In this document: piece after piece, positions 1-7,806 of the stretch
Layout of the letters: each line of letters begins with the position of its first letter
How positions within the stretch are numbered: the first letter of the stretch is position 1
From: Clostridia bacterium
Lineage (GTDB): Bacteria; Bacillota; Clostridia; Oscillospirales; Acutalibacteraceae
NCBI GenBank assembly: GCA_017521425.1
Contig: JAFXCQ010000023.1
Location: forward strand, 62,001 to 126,000
DNA length: 64,000 nt
Direction of reading: 5' to 3'
The notes under the pieces: generated by a model
Told to the model about the DNA's origin: nothing
Seen by the model: the letters and a program-made list of their open reading frames with translations, nothing else
Databases searched by the model: none
Program-made: the position numbers and the translations under genes

Positions 1-275
1 ATTTCACCCCCGCGTGTGCGACCAAATGCTGCCTGTACTTTGTTTCTGTAATGAAATGGGTGTTCCATTCCAATAATTGTAGAAACTTTATGAAAGTTAC
101 CTAACAACTTATTCACTCTTGCTTGCTTGAATTTAAGTTGTTCTTCATAACTTAAATTCCAGAGCTGACACCCACCGCATTTTTTAGAAACGGGGCATTT
201 TTTACTTTGTGGTGCTTTCTTCACAGTATTTTTGGGGGCAGTAACTTTTTTAATTTGTTGCTTTTTCTCTGTCAT
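1..275 (-). CDS. rlmD: 23S rRNA (uracil-5-)-methyltransferase, TrmA/RlmD family (N-terminal part)
   Basis: Only the first 91 codons are in the window; the gene runs off the left edge. After a Lys-rich start, the protein has CPVSKKCGGCQLWNLSYEEQL, the iron-sulfur cysteine motif of the RlmD/RlmCD type of TrmA-family SAM-dependent methyltransferase, followed by IIGMEHPFHYRNKVQ, a conserved family block. These enzymes make 5-methyluridine in 23S rRNA. The ATG at 275 has AAAGGT about 7 bases upstream. The gene overlaps the end of the GtrA-like gene by 26 bases, so the two are probably cotranscribed. The methyltransferase domain itself is not visible, so the exact uridine target cannot be assigned. 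Confidence 0.85.
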   Translation of the reverse strand, partial: MTEKKQQIKKVTAPKNTVKKAPQSKKCPVSKKCGGCQLWNLSYEEQLKFKQARVNKLLGNFHKVSTIIGMEHPFHYRNKVQAAFGRTRGGE

Positions 276-744
276 TCTTTTTACCTTTATTTTCACTTTT
301 TTCAGTATAAACTACATATTTACAATATAAAAATTCTGTTACCATATTAGTTGCCATAGTAACGCCTAAAATTATGTACTCGACAAAATCGGCAGTAAAT
401 CTTTGCGCTGCCATTTCGCCTAAAATAACAGAAACCGGTGTAAATACACAATAGAAACCGAAAACCTTAAGCATTGCAATCGGGATATTGTTAGCAGATT
501 TAAAAGTAAATTTACGATTAAATGTAAAATTCCAAAGCACAGAGAGAATGAGTGCTACAAGATATTTTGCACCATATTCAGAATTAAAAAGCCAGTTGGT
601 TATCGCGTTACTGCCTTCCATATCCGGAAAAAACTCGTTAAGAAGTGTAAAAGACACAACCTGAATAATTCCTGCAGAAGCAGAAAACAATGCAAATTTT
701 ACTGCTTGCATAATGCCTGCTTTTTTAGTTGATTTTTCGCTCAT
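250..744 (-). CDS. GtrA-like family membrane protein
   Basis: This 164-residue protein has four predicted membrane segments (about residues 14-35, 59-78, 88-110 and 122-142). FNRKFTF after the second segment and CKYVVY near the end match the GtrA-like family (PF04138). Members are thought to flip or position undecaprenyl-linked sugars for cell-surface polysaccharide decoration; that role is family knowledge, and no glycosyltransferase is visible next to it. The start ATG at 744 has AAGGGG upstream. The C-terminus is charged (KSENKGKKNDREK) and overlaps the RNA methyltransferase gene. Confidence 0.8.
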   Translation of the reverse strand: MSEKSTKKAGIMQAVKFALFSASAGIIQVVSFTLLNEFFPDMEGSNAITNWLFNSEYGAKYLVALILSVLWNFTFNRKFTFKSANNIPIAMLKVFGFYCVFTPVSVILGEMAAQRFTADFVEYIILGVTMATNMVTEFLYCKYVVYTEKSENKGKKNDREKATN

Positions 745-920
745 AGTTTCATTCCCCTTGCATTCAAATTTATATTTTCATTTTAACATAGCGATGATAT
801 TTTTTCAATACAAATCACTGCTTAAGGAAAATAATAAATCGTTAGATTTGGATGCAGAAGGCATTTTCTTCATCCCTGAAGGCGTACACAGGTACGTCGA
901 GAGGGTGAAAAAACGGCTAA

Positions 921-950
921 AAGTCCCGAAACTCGAAAGTTTCGGGACTT
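921..950 (-). terminator. Rho-independent terminator after the dockerin lipase gene
   Basis: A 13-bp perfect stem (AAGTCCCGAAACT and its complement) closes a four-base loop. On the minus strand it is followed shortly by TTTTTT. It lies 27 bases past the lipase stop codon. The rest of 745-976 shows no supportable gene. Confidence 0.75.
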
Positions 951-976
951 TGTTCTGCGCCAAATATAGCGATTTA

Positions 977-2701
977 TCAATATAATTCGTCTGTCGGAAT
1001 ACCTATAGCCCAACAAAGAATGTATCTTGCGTCATCTGTTGAGATTTCGCCATCCTCGTTTGCATCGATGATGATTTGTTTATCTTCATCCTCTGGAATA
1101 TCCATAAGACCTGCTGCCATTTTAAGAGCTAATATTGCATCTGTAGTTGTGATTAAATAGTCGTGATTAACATCACCGAGATAAGTATCTACATTTATAC
1201 CCTTTGTAAATCTCTTATATGTGTTATAAAGACTGAATTGTGGGTAATTTTCTTTATCTGTGAATACTGTGTGTTGTTCATCCATTGAAAGAAGCCACAT
1301 AACTATATCACAAGTGCCGTCACCTTCATAAGTGCCATAAGCAACATGCTGAAGGTTTTTAATAAACCAAGTCTGTTCAGGGAACATACAAGTTGAAGCA
1401 TCAACTTTATAATCCCATGAAATATGGTAGTGACCATCTGGATTTGCTTGTTTGTAAGCACCTTTACCACCGAAATCCCAATCAGAGAAAGCAGTAAGGT
1501 AATCTGCACAAGTAGCACCGCCACTTGCATACTTTGTATCTACAACCATATCACTTGTGTTAAGGTTATCGTTAATAGGAGCAATTTGTCTGTTGTAGCC
1601 GCATACAATAGCAAATTTCATACCTGTATCTTCTGCTTCTTCAATAACTTGTTTAGCATTTCTCTGGATTTCGTTGTATCTGTCAATTTTAGCTAAAAGG
1701 TCTGCGTCAACTCCTTCAGGGAAAAGGAATGCTTTAGCATCTTCATAATAATCTGCTGGTACTAAAGACCAGAGTCCTGGCATACCTGCTAACATAGGAA
1801 CGATAATATCTGAATAAATGCGTGGTTCCATACCTTCAATTGCTTTTTCTAAAATAAGGAACCATTCTTCTGTGAATTCTTCACTTGTAGCAAATGAAGA
1901 AAAAATAACTGCCATTATATGAGTAGTAGCACTGCCGTCTGACATACCTACCATAAAGTTCTCGAATGTATAAACATCGATATCAATATTACCTGTGAAG
2001 GTATCACCTGCAAGAGATGTACCCTGCCATGCAGGAGAAGCGAAAACGAGGTTGTTAATATCTGAACCACCGTATTGTGCAAGGTAAGCTAAAGTAACTG
2101 CTGAACCCTGGCTGATTGCTACAACATTGACTTTGTTTGAACCTGTTCTTGCTTTAACATAGTTAATGAAGTTGTTAAGCTGGTCTGCACAATCAAGTGG
2201 GCTCTGACGCCAGTCATAACCGAAAGCATAAACTAAATCTTCATTGTATTGTTCTGCATATTTCAAACCAAAAGGTGTAAAGATAGCTTTTTTCTCTTCC
2301 TCTGTGTAAGATGACATTGGCTCATCGTAAGTTTCGTGAGTAACATTGTCATTAACAGGTGTACCATCTGTATTGTAAGCAACATCTGCCAACATATCTT
2401 TAACTATAGGAAGCACCCTTTTACCGAATGCGTCCCAGTTTGCACCGTTTGCTCCATATTCAATAAATCCTGTAATTAAAGCAGTTGTAAGCTTTGCCAC
2501 ATTACCATCTGTTGCAAGATTTTCTGGTGGGAAAACCTGTAACTCCTGCTCTGTACCTGCATTTTTAACAAGTGGAACTGCTGCAAAGCCCTGAATAACT
2601 ACAAGTGGAACATCTGTAGCAGCAGCAACAGGTGCCATAAGTGCAAGACCTGCAAGCATAAGTGCAAGTGTAATGCATAACACTTTTTTAAATGCCTTCA
2701 T
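977..2701 (-). CDS. Secreted lipase-like alpha/beta hydrolase with C-terminal dockerin
   Basis: The start is set at the ATG at 2701 because AGGAGG sits 7 bases upstream and the product begins with a signal peptide (MKAFKKVLC followed by a hydrophobic stretch ending APVAAA). Longer upstream reading would run through the promoter. The body resembles LCAT/lipase-type hydrolases, with nucleophile elbow AISQG at about residue 200, where alanine replaces the first glycine as in Bacillus lipases. The last 65 or so residues are a type I dockerin with two calcium-binding repeats (GDVNHDYLITTTDA and DANEDGEISTDDA). Export and docking onto a cohesin partner are inferred. The natural substrate is unknown; a lipid ester is likely. 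Confidence 0.85.
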   Translation of the reverse strand: MKAFKKVLCITLALMLAGLALMAPVAAATDVPLVVIQGFAAVPLVKNAGTEQELQVFPPENLATDGNVAKLTTALITGFIEYGANGANWDAFGKRVLPIVKDMLADVAYNTDGTPVNDNVTHETYDEPMSSYTEEEKKAIFTPFGLKYAEQYNEDLVYAFGYDWRQSPLDCADQLNNFINYVKARTGSNKVNVVAISQGSAVTLAYLAQYGGSDINNLVFASPAWQGTSLAGDTFTGNIDIDVYTFENFMVGMSDGSATTHIMAVIFSSFATSEEFTEEWFLILEKAIEGMEPRIYSDIIVPMLAGMPGLWSLVPADYYEDAKAFLFPEGVDADLLAKIDRYNEIQRNAKQVIEEAEDTGMKFAIVCGYNRQIAPINDNLNTSDMVVDTKYASGGATCADYLTAFSDWDFGGKGAYKQANPDGHYHISWDYKVDASTCMFPEQTWFIKNLQHVAYGTYEGDGTCDIVMWLLSMDEQHTVFTDKENYPQFSLYNTYKRFTKGINVDTYLGDVNHDYLITTTDAILALKMAAGLMDIPEDEDKQIIIDANEDGEISTDDARYILCWAIGIPTDELY

Positions 2702-2768
2702 ATATATCCTCCTAATAACGACTTCGGGAATTCGCCTTGTGGCATTATACCCCATATATACACATTGC

Positions 2769-2797
2769 ATTGTACCACACTCTTTTACCAATTGCAA
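2769..2797 (-). promoter_or_regulatory. Probable sigma-A promoter of the dockerin lipase
   Basis: TTGCAA (-35) and TACAAT (-10) are separated by 17 bases on the minus strand, about 70 bases ahead of the chosen start codon. It supports the downstream start, because an upstream in-frame start would overlap it. Confidence 0.55.
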
Positions 2798-2859
2798 GAG
2801 AATATGAAAAATTTTAGCAACTATTATAATGTTTTTTTCATTTTTTTGGTTAAGGTGAC

Positions 2860-3636
2860 TTATAATTTAATACTGATTTCTCCGCTACTAATAAATTCTG
2901 TGTGATTATCGGAAAATTTTACCAATAGCCTGGCATTTTCATCAATTGAAATTGCAGTACCACGTCTTACTGTATCGCCTGAAATTACAGAAATCTCTTT
3001 ACCAATACAAAAACACTTTTCTTTATATTCTTGCATGAATTCTACTTCACTCAGATTCACATAAATTTTATAAAACTCATTAAGAAATTCTGTAACAAAT
3101 TTTTCTTTGATAAACGGTATTTCTTCATTGAATACCGCACCTGCAATACTCTTTATATCATCAGGAAATCCGCCTTCGGGTTTTACAAGGTTTATACCGA
3201 CACCCAAAACCGCAAATTCCAACTTTTTAGTTTCTGCATTTATAACACTCTCTGTTAAAATACCACAGACCTTTTTGTTATTCACAAAAATATCATTCAC
3301 CCATTTTATTTGTGAATTTTTGCAACCGAGCTTTTCTAAAGCACGTGTTACTGCAACTGCTGCTGCGGTAGTAATTAAAATCGCTTTTTCAATTTCTAAT
3401 TGAGGCTTTAAAAGAACGCTGAAATAAACACCGCTACTTTCGGGTGAATAAAAGCTTCTGCCAAGCCTTCCTTTGCCACCTATCTGAGAAGAAGCTATTA
3501 CAGTACACCATTCACTTTTATTTCTGCCTTGCTCTTTTAAAAGTGTGTTTGTAGATGTCACTTCATCGAAAATATTTATTTCTGTTTCTTGTAACTCTTT
3601 GCACAAATAGTCTTTTATTCTTTCTAAAGAGAGCAT
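2860..3636 (-). CDS. birA: Biotin--[acetyl-CoA-carboxylase] ligase BirA
   Basis: The protein carries the class II biotin ligase core: STNTLLKE near residue 30, GKGRLGRSFYSPESSGVYFSV (biotinyl-AMP loop), KWVNDIFVNNKKVCGILTE, and GVGINL. It transfers biotin to carboxyl carrier proteins. No N-terminal winged helix is present, so this is the short, non-regulatory form. The start is placed at the ATG at 3636 (258 residues), which has GGAAG 7 bases upstream; the longer reading starts inside the terminator hairpin of the upstream gene. It follows that gene on the same strand by 60 bases. Confidence 0.92.
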   Translation of the reverse strand: MLSLERIKDYLCKELQETEINIFDEVTSTNTLLKEQGRNKSEWCTVIASSQIGGKGRLGRSFYSPESSGVYFSVLLKPQLEIEKAILITTAAAVAVTRALEKLGCKNSQIKWVNDIFVNNKKVCGILTESVINAETKKLEFAVLGVGINLVKPEGGFPDDIKSIAGAVFNEEIPFIKEKFVTEFLNEFYKIYVNLSEVEFMQEYKEKCFCIGKEISVISGDTVRRGTAISIDENARLLVKFSDNHTEFISSGEISIKL

Positions 3637-3656
3637 TTTATCACTTCCAATAAAAA

Positions 3657-3680
3657 ACAGCACCTTGTTTCAGGTGCTGT
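3657..3680 (-). terminator. Rho-independent terminator
   Basis: A 9-bp perfect stem (ACAGCACCT paired with AGGTGCTGT) with a six-base loop is followed on the minus strand by TTTTTTA. It lies 15 bases after the stop of the secreted-protein gene at 3696 and just ahead of birA. Confidence 0.8.
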
Positions 3681-3695
3681 CTTATGTAATTTAAC

Positions 3696-4691
3696 TTAAT
3701 AAGCAATTGTATATTCTGTAATAACCTGAATACCAACCTTTGCATCATTAACTTCGCCAAGAAGCGGAACTTTTGCGTGACCAATTTTAAGTACACAAGG
3801 TGCATCAATATTAAAAGCAACAAGGTTACCTGAAGCCTTATCAATTGTTGCAACTGCTGTTACATTTTCATAATCGATACTAATTCCTTCTAATGCAAGG
3901 CCAGGAACAGAACCGATAGCACCTGTAATTTGTGACTCTTCAATAACACCGGACAATGAACCTACACCATCGCTGTTTGCCTTTGGACTAACAGCATTTT
4001 TAGCAACTAAAGTAACGATATATTGTCCGCCTTTTTCTTCATAAGAAATCTTTTGAAGTCCGTTTGGAGTAAGAGCACTTGCATCAGGAAGTTTTTCTTT
4101 TTCCCAAGGCTCATTCTTTGCTTCAATAGAATTTGCATCTTTTGCCATGAACATACCCATCAAGGTACTTGCAACAGATGAAAGTTTACCTGCTTCTACA
4201 ATACCTTTATAGTTTATAGCTCCGTCCTTAACACGAACAACTGAAGATGATTTTGTTCTTGCATTGTTCATTGCAGTCTTATATAAATCAACAACCTGTT
4301 GGTCAGAAAGTTTGCCTGATTGTGCAGCACCACTATCACCTGATGGTTTCTGTGCATCCGCATTATTATTTGCAGAACTGTTGTTGTCTGTACTTGTACT
4401 TCCGCTTGGTGTAGTAGCAGTGTTGTTATTTGTGCTTGCATTTGCATCTGTACCAGTGCTTGTGTTAGTATTTGTGTTTACACTTGCACTATTATCAACA
4501 TAACCACCACCCTGGTTACTGTTATCTACAGTACCTTGTTGTGTATTATTGCCTTGTGTTGCAACTGCAGGAGTTGTGTTAAGTCCGTGAAGAACCATAA
4601 CAGTCGCAATATTATTTGTTGTAATAAGTGTGATTGCAATACAAATTGCTGCAACCGCTAAAATAATTTTCATTGCAGGGGTTAATTTCAT
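3696..4691 (-). CDS. Secreted/membrane-anchored protein of unknown function, Ser/Thr/Asn-rich linker
   Basis: I do not recognise a named family. The 331-residue protein has an N-terminal membrane anchor (about residues 8-33), a low-complexity linker rich in Asn, Thr, Ser and Gly (about 40-125), then a folded extracellular domain. It is a distant paralogue of the protein at 34867-35808: both have one N-terminal anchor, a linker, a motif with YIVTLV, then a segment around GVG-L followed by beta-rich sequence ending in a hydrophobic strand. The ATG at 4691 has GGAGAGGG upstream and is preferred over the ATG five codons earlier, which lies in that ribosome site. Confidence 0.7.
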   Translation of the reverse strand: MKLTPAMKIILAVAAICIAITLITTNNIATVMVLHGLNTTPAVATQGNNTQQGTVDNSNQGGGYVDNSASVNTNTNTSTGTDANASTNNNTATTPSGSTSTDNNSSANNNADAQKPSGDSGAAQSGKLSDQQVVDLYKTAMNNARTKSSSVVRVKDGAINYKGIVEAGKLSSVASTLMGMFMAKDANSIEAKNEPWEKEKLPDASALTPNGLQKISYEEKGGQYIVTLVAKNAVSPKANSDGVGSLSGVIEESQITGAIGSVPGLALEGISIDYENVTAVATIDKASGNLVAFNIDAPCVLKIGHAKVPLLGEVNDAKVGIQVITEYTIAY

Positions 4692-4723
4692 AATATCCCT
4701 CTCCATTCTTCAAAATCTGTTTT

Positions 4724-4752
4724 ATTATAGAATGATTTTTTAAAAAAGTCAA
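4724..4752 (-). promoter_or_regulatory. Sigma-A-type promoter of the secreted-protein gene
   Basis: TTGACT and TATAAT lie on the minus strand with an exact 17-base spacer, about 33 bases ahead of the start codon at 4691. It is divergent from the promoter at 4791-4819. Confidence 0.75.
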
Positions 4753-4790
4753 TAGAATAAAAGAAACAAAACGATTTAATTGTTATATTT

Positions 4791-4819
4791 TTGAAAAAAC
4801 TATTGTTATATAGTAAAAT
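4791..4819 (+). promoter_or_regulatory. Sigma-A-type promoter of the SulP-like gene
   Basis: TTGAAA and TAAAAT with a 17-base spacer lie 42 bases ahead of the ATG at 4862. It probably serves both the permease and the overlapping metallo-beta-lactamase gene. Confidence 0.6.
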
Positions 4820-4861
4820 TTAATGTAAAATAGTCGCATTACAATATTAAAGGAAAAAATA

Positions 4862-6034
4862 ATGTTACAGAAAAATAGTTTAGTAAATAAATTGAGTTTC
4901 GGTATAACTGCATATCTTTTTGTGTTTTCTTATGCACTTTGTTTTGCAGTTTCTTTACAACTTAATATATGGTACGCATTAACTACTGCAATAACTTCAA
5001 TTATTATTTCAATTTCTTTAAAAAAGCAGATTTTTGCACCCGACACATTTTTCATAGTACCGCTACTTTTAGTTTTATCTTCGGGTACAAATTCACTTTT
5101 ACCTTTTACAGTAATTGGTGGTGGCTTAATTTTTCTCTTTTTAAATAAAAAAAGCGAAAAACTAACACTTCATCCCGCAGTAAAAAGTGGTCTCTCATTA
5201 AGTCTTGCTTTTGCTGTTACTGCTCTTTTAACAACACATTATTTCGGAATTGGTGCAGAGGGATTTACTGTAATTGAAATTCTTAAAACCTACCGTTCTT
5301 TAGGCTTCCACCCTAACTGGCGCGGTGTATTTTTCGGTACAGTAACACTTTTCGCAATGATTACCTACCCTTTCAAATTCAGAAAAGCAAATAAATATTT
5401 ACCTGCGGAAAGTTTTGCTTTGATATTACCCCTAATTTTAAACTTAATTCTTAATCCTGACAAAAATTACACTCCTGTAAACGAAGTAGCAGAACTTTCA
5501 GTATTTATAACGCAGGATAAGTTGTCATTCTTTTTACCATCTTTCAATGATGAATTTTTATTCTCACAATCTGCATATATAAATGCATTCCAGAGTGCGT
5601 TAAGTTTAGGATTTTTACTTTTATTTTTCTCGCAAAATAAAACAAGGACAGATTCGCAAGGTACTTCAACTATTTTAAATGGTATTTCTGGCGGTTTCCC
5701 TGTAAGAGCATTTGAAATTCGTGGATTTTCTCTGATTTCTGCATTTTTTGCAGTAATACTTGTAATTTATTCCTGTTTCTTCTTAAATGATATTTTAGCA
5801 CGAATACCTGTTCATTCCCTGGCAGTTGTGCTTATTGTAAATGCTTGGAAACAAGTTCCATGGGGTGAAATTGGCACTTCTTTCAAAAAAGGCATTTTAA
5901 GTATAATTTCATTGATTATAATATTTACAATTTCAATTTTTACAAATATATTCATTACACTTTTAGTTGCGATAATTTTAAACATCTTACTTTCATCAAA
6001 AGCTAAAATAAAAGGCGGTGCTGAAAATGGATAA
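4862..6034 (+). CDS. SulP/SLC26-like membrane permease without STAS domain
   Basis: This 390-residue polytopic protein has about ten hydrophobic segments. Several blocks resemble SulP/SLC26 anion transporters: SGTNSLLPFTVIGGG, ISGGFPVRAFEIRG (the position of the family's GGFPVTGAFSRS block) and VHSLAVVLIVNAWKQVPW (LAALAGVLIVVAYNM in SulP). It stops after the last membrane segment, so the C-terminal STAS domain usual in the family is absent. The family moves sulfate or other anions; the substrate here cannot be read from sequence. AAAGG precedes the ATG. It overlaps the next gene, which suggests translational coupling. Confidence 0.55.
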   Translation: MLQKNSLVNKLSFGITAYLFVFSYALCFAVSLQLNIWYALTTAITSIIISISLKKQIFAPDTFFIVPLLLVLSSGTNSLLPFTVIGGGLIFLFLNKKSEKLTLHPAVKSGLSLSLAFAVTALLTTHYFGIGAEGFTVIEILKTYRSLGFHPNWRGVFFGTVTLFAMITYPFKFRKANKYLPAESFALILPLILNLILNPDKNYTPVNEVAELSVFITQDKLSFFLPSFNDEFLFSQSAYINAFQSALSLGFLLLFFSQNKTRTDSQGTSTILNGISGGFPVRAFEIRGFSLISAFFAVILVIYSCFFLNDILARIPVHSLAVVLIVNAWKQVPWGEIGTSFKKGILSIISLIIIFTISIFTNIFITLLVAIILNILLSSKAKIKGGAENG

Positions 6035-7031
6035 GAAAAAATTAGCCCGTGTTATTGCGACAATAATAATATCTTTTGTAATGTTTTCTGTTTTTAGTTT
6101 AGATATTTTAACACTCGTACTTTGCAACAAATACGAGAAAAATTATACTTTAGAAACAGAAGATTTTACTCTTAAAAATGGTAATGACAGAATTCATTTT
6201 CTTAACACAGGTAACTCCGACTGTATCCTCATTGAAAGCAACGGACATTTTGCTTTGATAGATTCAGGCGAGGGTGACGAAAACCCGAGAAAAACCACAC
6301 CTTATGAGGGGTATAAAGACGAAGTTATTTCATATTTAAAAAAAGTTGCCAAAAATGAAGATGGTGTCGTTTATCTTGATTTTATTTTAGGTACTCACAA
6401 CCACTATGACCACATTGGTAGTTTTTATGAAATAATAAGCGATGATGAAATAAAAATCGGCCGAGCATATTTTAAAAAATACAACAAAGAAATTGCTACA
6501 GAATTAGAGCAGGATGGTTGGGACAACGTTGCAACCTATGATTCGGTAATTTCAGCAATAAAAGAAAAAAATATTGTTTTAATAGAAGATTTACCTGATT
6601 GGGAATTTAACTTTGGTGACTTTAGATTACAATTTATAAACACAGTTACACCCGAAGCATTAAATGGAAATGGCGAAAATGCAAATAGTGTCGGTGTAAT
6701 TGTGACAAAAGGTGAAAAAAGAGCATTTTTAGCAGCCGATTTTACAAAAAGCTCAGGACTCGAGCAACTTTACGGTGAAACAATCGGAGATGTTGATTTA
6801 TTAAAAATAGGTCATCACGGTTATTATGGCTCATCTTCACAGAAATTTTTAAAACAATTAAAACCCGAAATTGCTATCTGCACAAACTTCCTCGGAAAAA
6901 TTTACCCGAATGTAAAATGGAACTTGACAATGGTTGCAAAAGTACCGATTTATGCGACAGCACACAGAAACGGAATTATAGCAACATTTACTGATAGTAA
7001 TGAGATAATTTTAACTGAAAAGATAATGTAA
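6027..7031 (+). CDS. Membrane-anchored ComEC-like metallo-beta-lactamase-fold hydrolase
   Basis: One N-terminal membrane segment (about residues 8-32) is followed by a metallo-beta-lactamase domain. Visible metal-binding blocks are THNHYDHIG (HxHxDH variant), LAADF and KIGHHGYYGSSS, the pattern of the ComEC C-terminal domain and related secreted hydrolases. Only this domain is present; the ComEC channel is not, so a DNA-uptake role should not be assumed. The substrate is unknown, and a phosphodiester or nucleic acid is the family-based guess. The ATG at 6027 is preferred to a GTG nine bases earlier. It overlaps the SulP-like gene by 8 bases. Confidence 0.75.
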   Translation: MDKKKLARVIATIIISFVMFSVFSLDILTLVLCNKYEKNYTLETEDFTLKNGNDRIHFLNTGNSDCILIESNGHFALIDSGEGDENPRKTTPYEGYKDEVISYLKKVAKNEDGVVYLDFILGTHNHYDHIGSFYEIISDDEIKIGRAYFKKYNKEIATELEQDGWDNVATYDSVISAIKEKNIVLIEDLPDWEFNFGDFRLQFINTVTPEALNGNGENANSVGVIVTKGEKRAFLAADFTKSSGLEQLYGETIGDVDLLKIGHHGYYGSSSQKFLKQLKPEIAICTNFLGKIYPNVKWNLTMVAKVPIYATAHRNGIIATFTDSNEIILTEKIM

Positions 7032-7036
7032 AATAA

Positions 7037-7071
7037 CCCCCACAACCTTCAGTTCATTGAAGGTATGGGGG
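7037..7071. terminator. Bidirectional terminator between convergent genes
   Basis: A long imperfect stem (CCCCCA and AACCTTCA paired with their complements around one mismatch) separates the convergent metallo-beta-lactamase and Doc genes. T-rich sequence follows on both strands. Confidence 0.7.
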
Positions 7072-7075
7072 TATT

Positions 7076-7453
7076 TTATTTTTTATGCTTGATAATAAAA
7101 TCCAGAACACCATTATAATCACATTTACCACTTGCAACAGATAAACCTAATTCAATCATTTCAGCTTGTTTATACTCAAGCAAAATCCCATTAAGGCTCA
7201 ATGTCATTAGCATTACCAAAACACCAATTCGCTTATTTCCATCTATAAAAGAGTGATTATTGGTAAGAGCAAACATAAGTCGTGCAGCTTTTTCTTCAAC
7301 TGTAGGATAAGCCTCATTCTCACCAAAGCTACTTTGAGCACTAAAAATGGCTGATTCTAATAGTCCTTTATCTAACAAACCGTGTGTGCCACCTGTTTTT
7401 TCTATAAGTTTCTTTTGAAGTGTCATTACTTCATCTACTGTTAAAATTATCAT
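7076..7453 (-). CDS. doc: Doc-type toxin, Fic/Doc family
   Basis: This 125-residue protein carries HSFIDGNKRIG at about residues 66-76, the Doc version of the Fic motif. Doc toxins phosphorylate elongation factor Tu and stop translation; that is family knowledge. The length matches phage P1 Doc (126 residues). The upstream gene is a Phd-like antitoxin whose end overlaps this start by 4 bases, the standard order for a phd-doc operon. All motif residues are intact, so an active toxin is expected. Confidence 0.92.
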   Translation of the reverse strand: MIILTVDEVMTLQKKLIEKTGGTHGLLDKGLLESAIFSAQSSFGENEAYPTVEEKAARLMFALTNNHSFIDGNKRIGVLVMLMTLSLNGILLEYKQAEMIELGLSVASGKCDYNGVLDFIIKHKK

Positions 7454-7701
7454 TTTCCTAACTCCAGAAACACTTCCATATTTTCTTCGATAAGTTTATC
7501 AGCTATAGAATCAATTTTTGCTTTTCTCATTTGTATTGCTGCAGCAATTGTATTATACTCATCAAAATCAACTACAACATACCTTGGTTTGTTATTTTTT
7601 AAAATAACCGCCATACCATCTTCATCAACCATTCTTACTACTTTTGAAAAATTCTGATTTGCATCCTTCATTGGAACTAATATATTAGTATCTATCATCA
7701 T
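7450..7701 (-). CDS. phd: Phd/YefM-family antitoxin
   Basis: The product begins MMIDTNILVPMKDANQNFSKVV, a Phd/YefM N-terminal DNA-binding fold with the typical continuation EDGMAVILKNNKPRYVVVDFDEY. The C-terminal tail is helical and would bind Doc. The ATG at 7701 is chosen because AGAGGTG lies 6 bases upstream; the longer reading frame would start inside the promoter. Such antitoxins normally repress their own operon with the toxin as corepressor. Confidence 0.87.
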   Translation of the reverse strand: MMIDTNILVPMKDANQNFSKVVRMVDEDGMAVILKNNKPRYVVVDFDEYNTIAAAIQMRKAKIDSIADKLIEENMEVFLELGK

Positions 7702-7720
7702 TACTATCACCTCTATAAAT

Positions 7721-7749
7721 ATTATACCCAAAACATAGGATAAAATCAA
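7721..7749 (-). promoter_or_regulatory. Promoter of the phd-doc operon
   Basis: TTGATT and TATAAT on the minus strand are separated by exactly 17 bases, 20 bases ahead of the antitoxin start. Confidence 0.65.
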
Positions 7750-7773
7750 CCTATTTTTCAAAAAATAAATAAA

Positions 7774-7801
7774 AAGCAATTGTCAAAATTGACAATTGCT
7801 T
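7774..7801. terminator. Bidirectional terminator hairpin
   Basis: A 13-bp perfect inverted repeat (AAGCAATTGTCAA) is followed by a T-run on both strands. On the minus strand it ends the membrane-protein gene at 7807. It may also insulate the toxin-antitoxin promoter just beyond it. Confidence 0.75.
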
Positions 7802-7806
7802 TTTTC

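Noticed and set aside
713-985. A 90-codon plus-strand frame across the gap before the lipase gene
   Set aside because: It runs from inside the GtrA-like gene through a terminator hairpin to the end of the lipase gene, has no ribosome site and resembles no protein.
6027-7031. Assignment of the metallo-beta-lactamase protein as ComEC competence protein
   Set aside because: The channel domain of ComEC is missing; only the hydrolase domain is shared.
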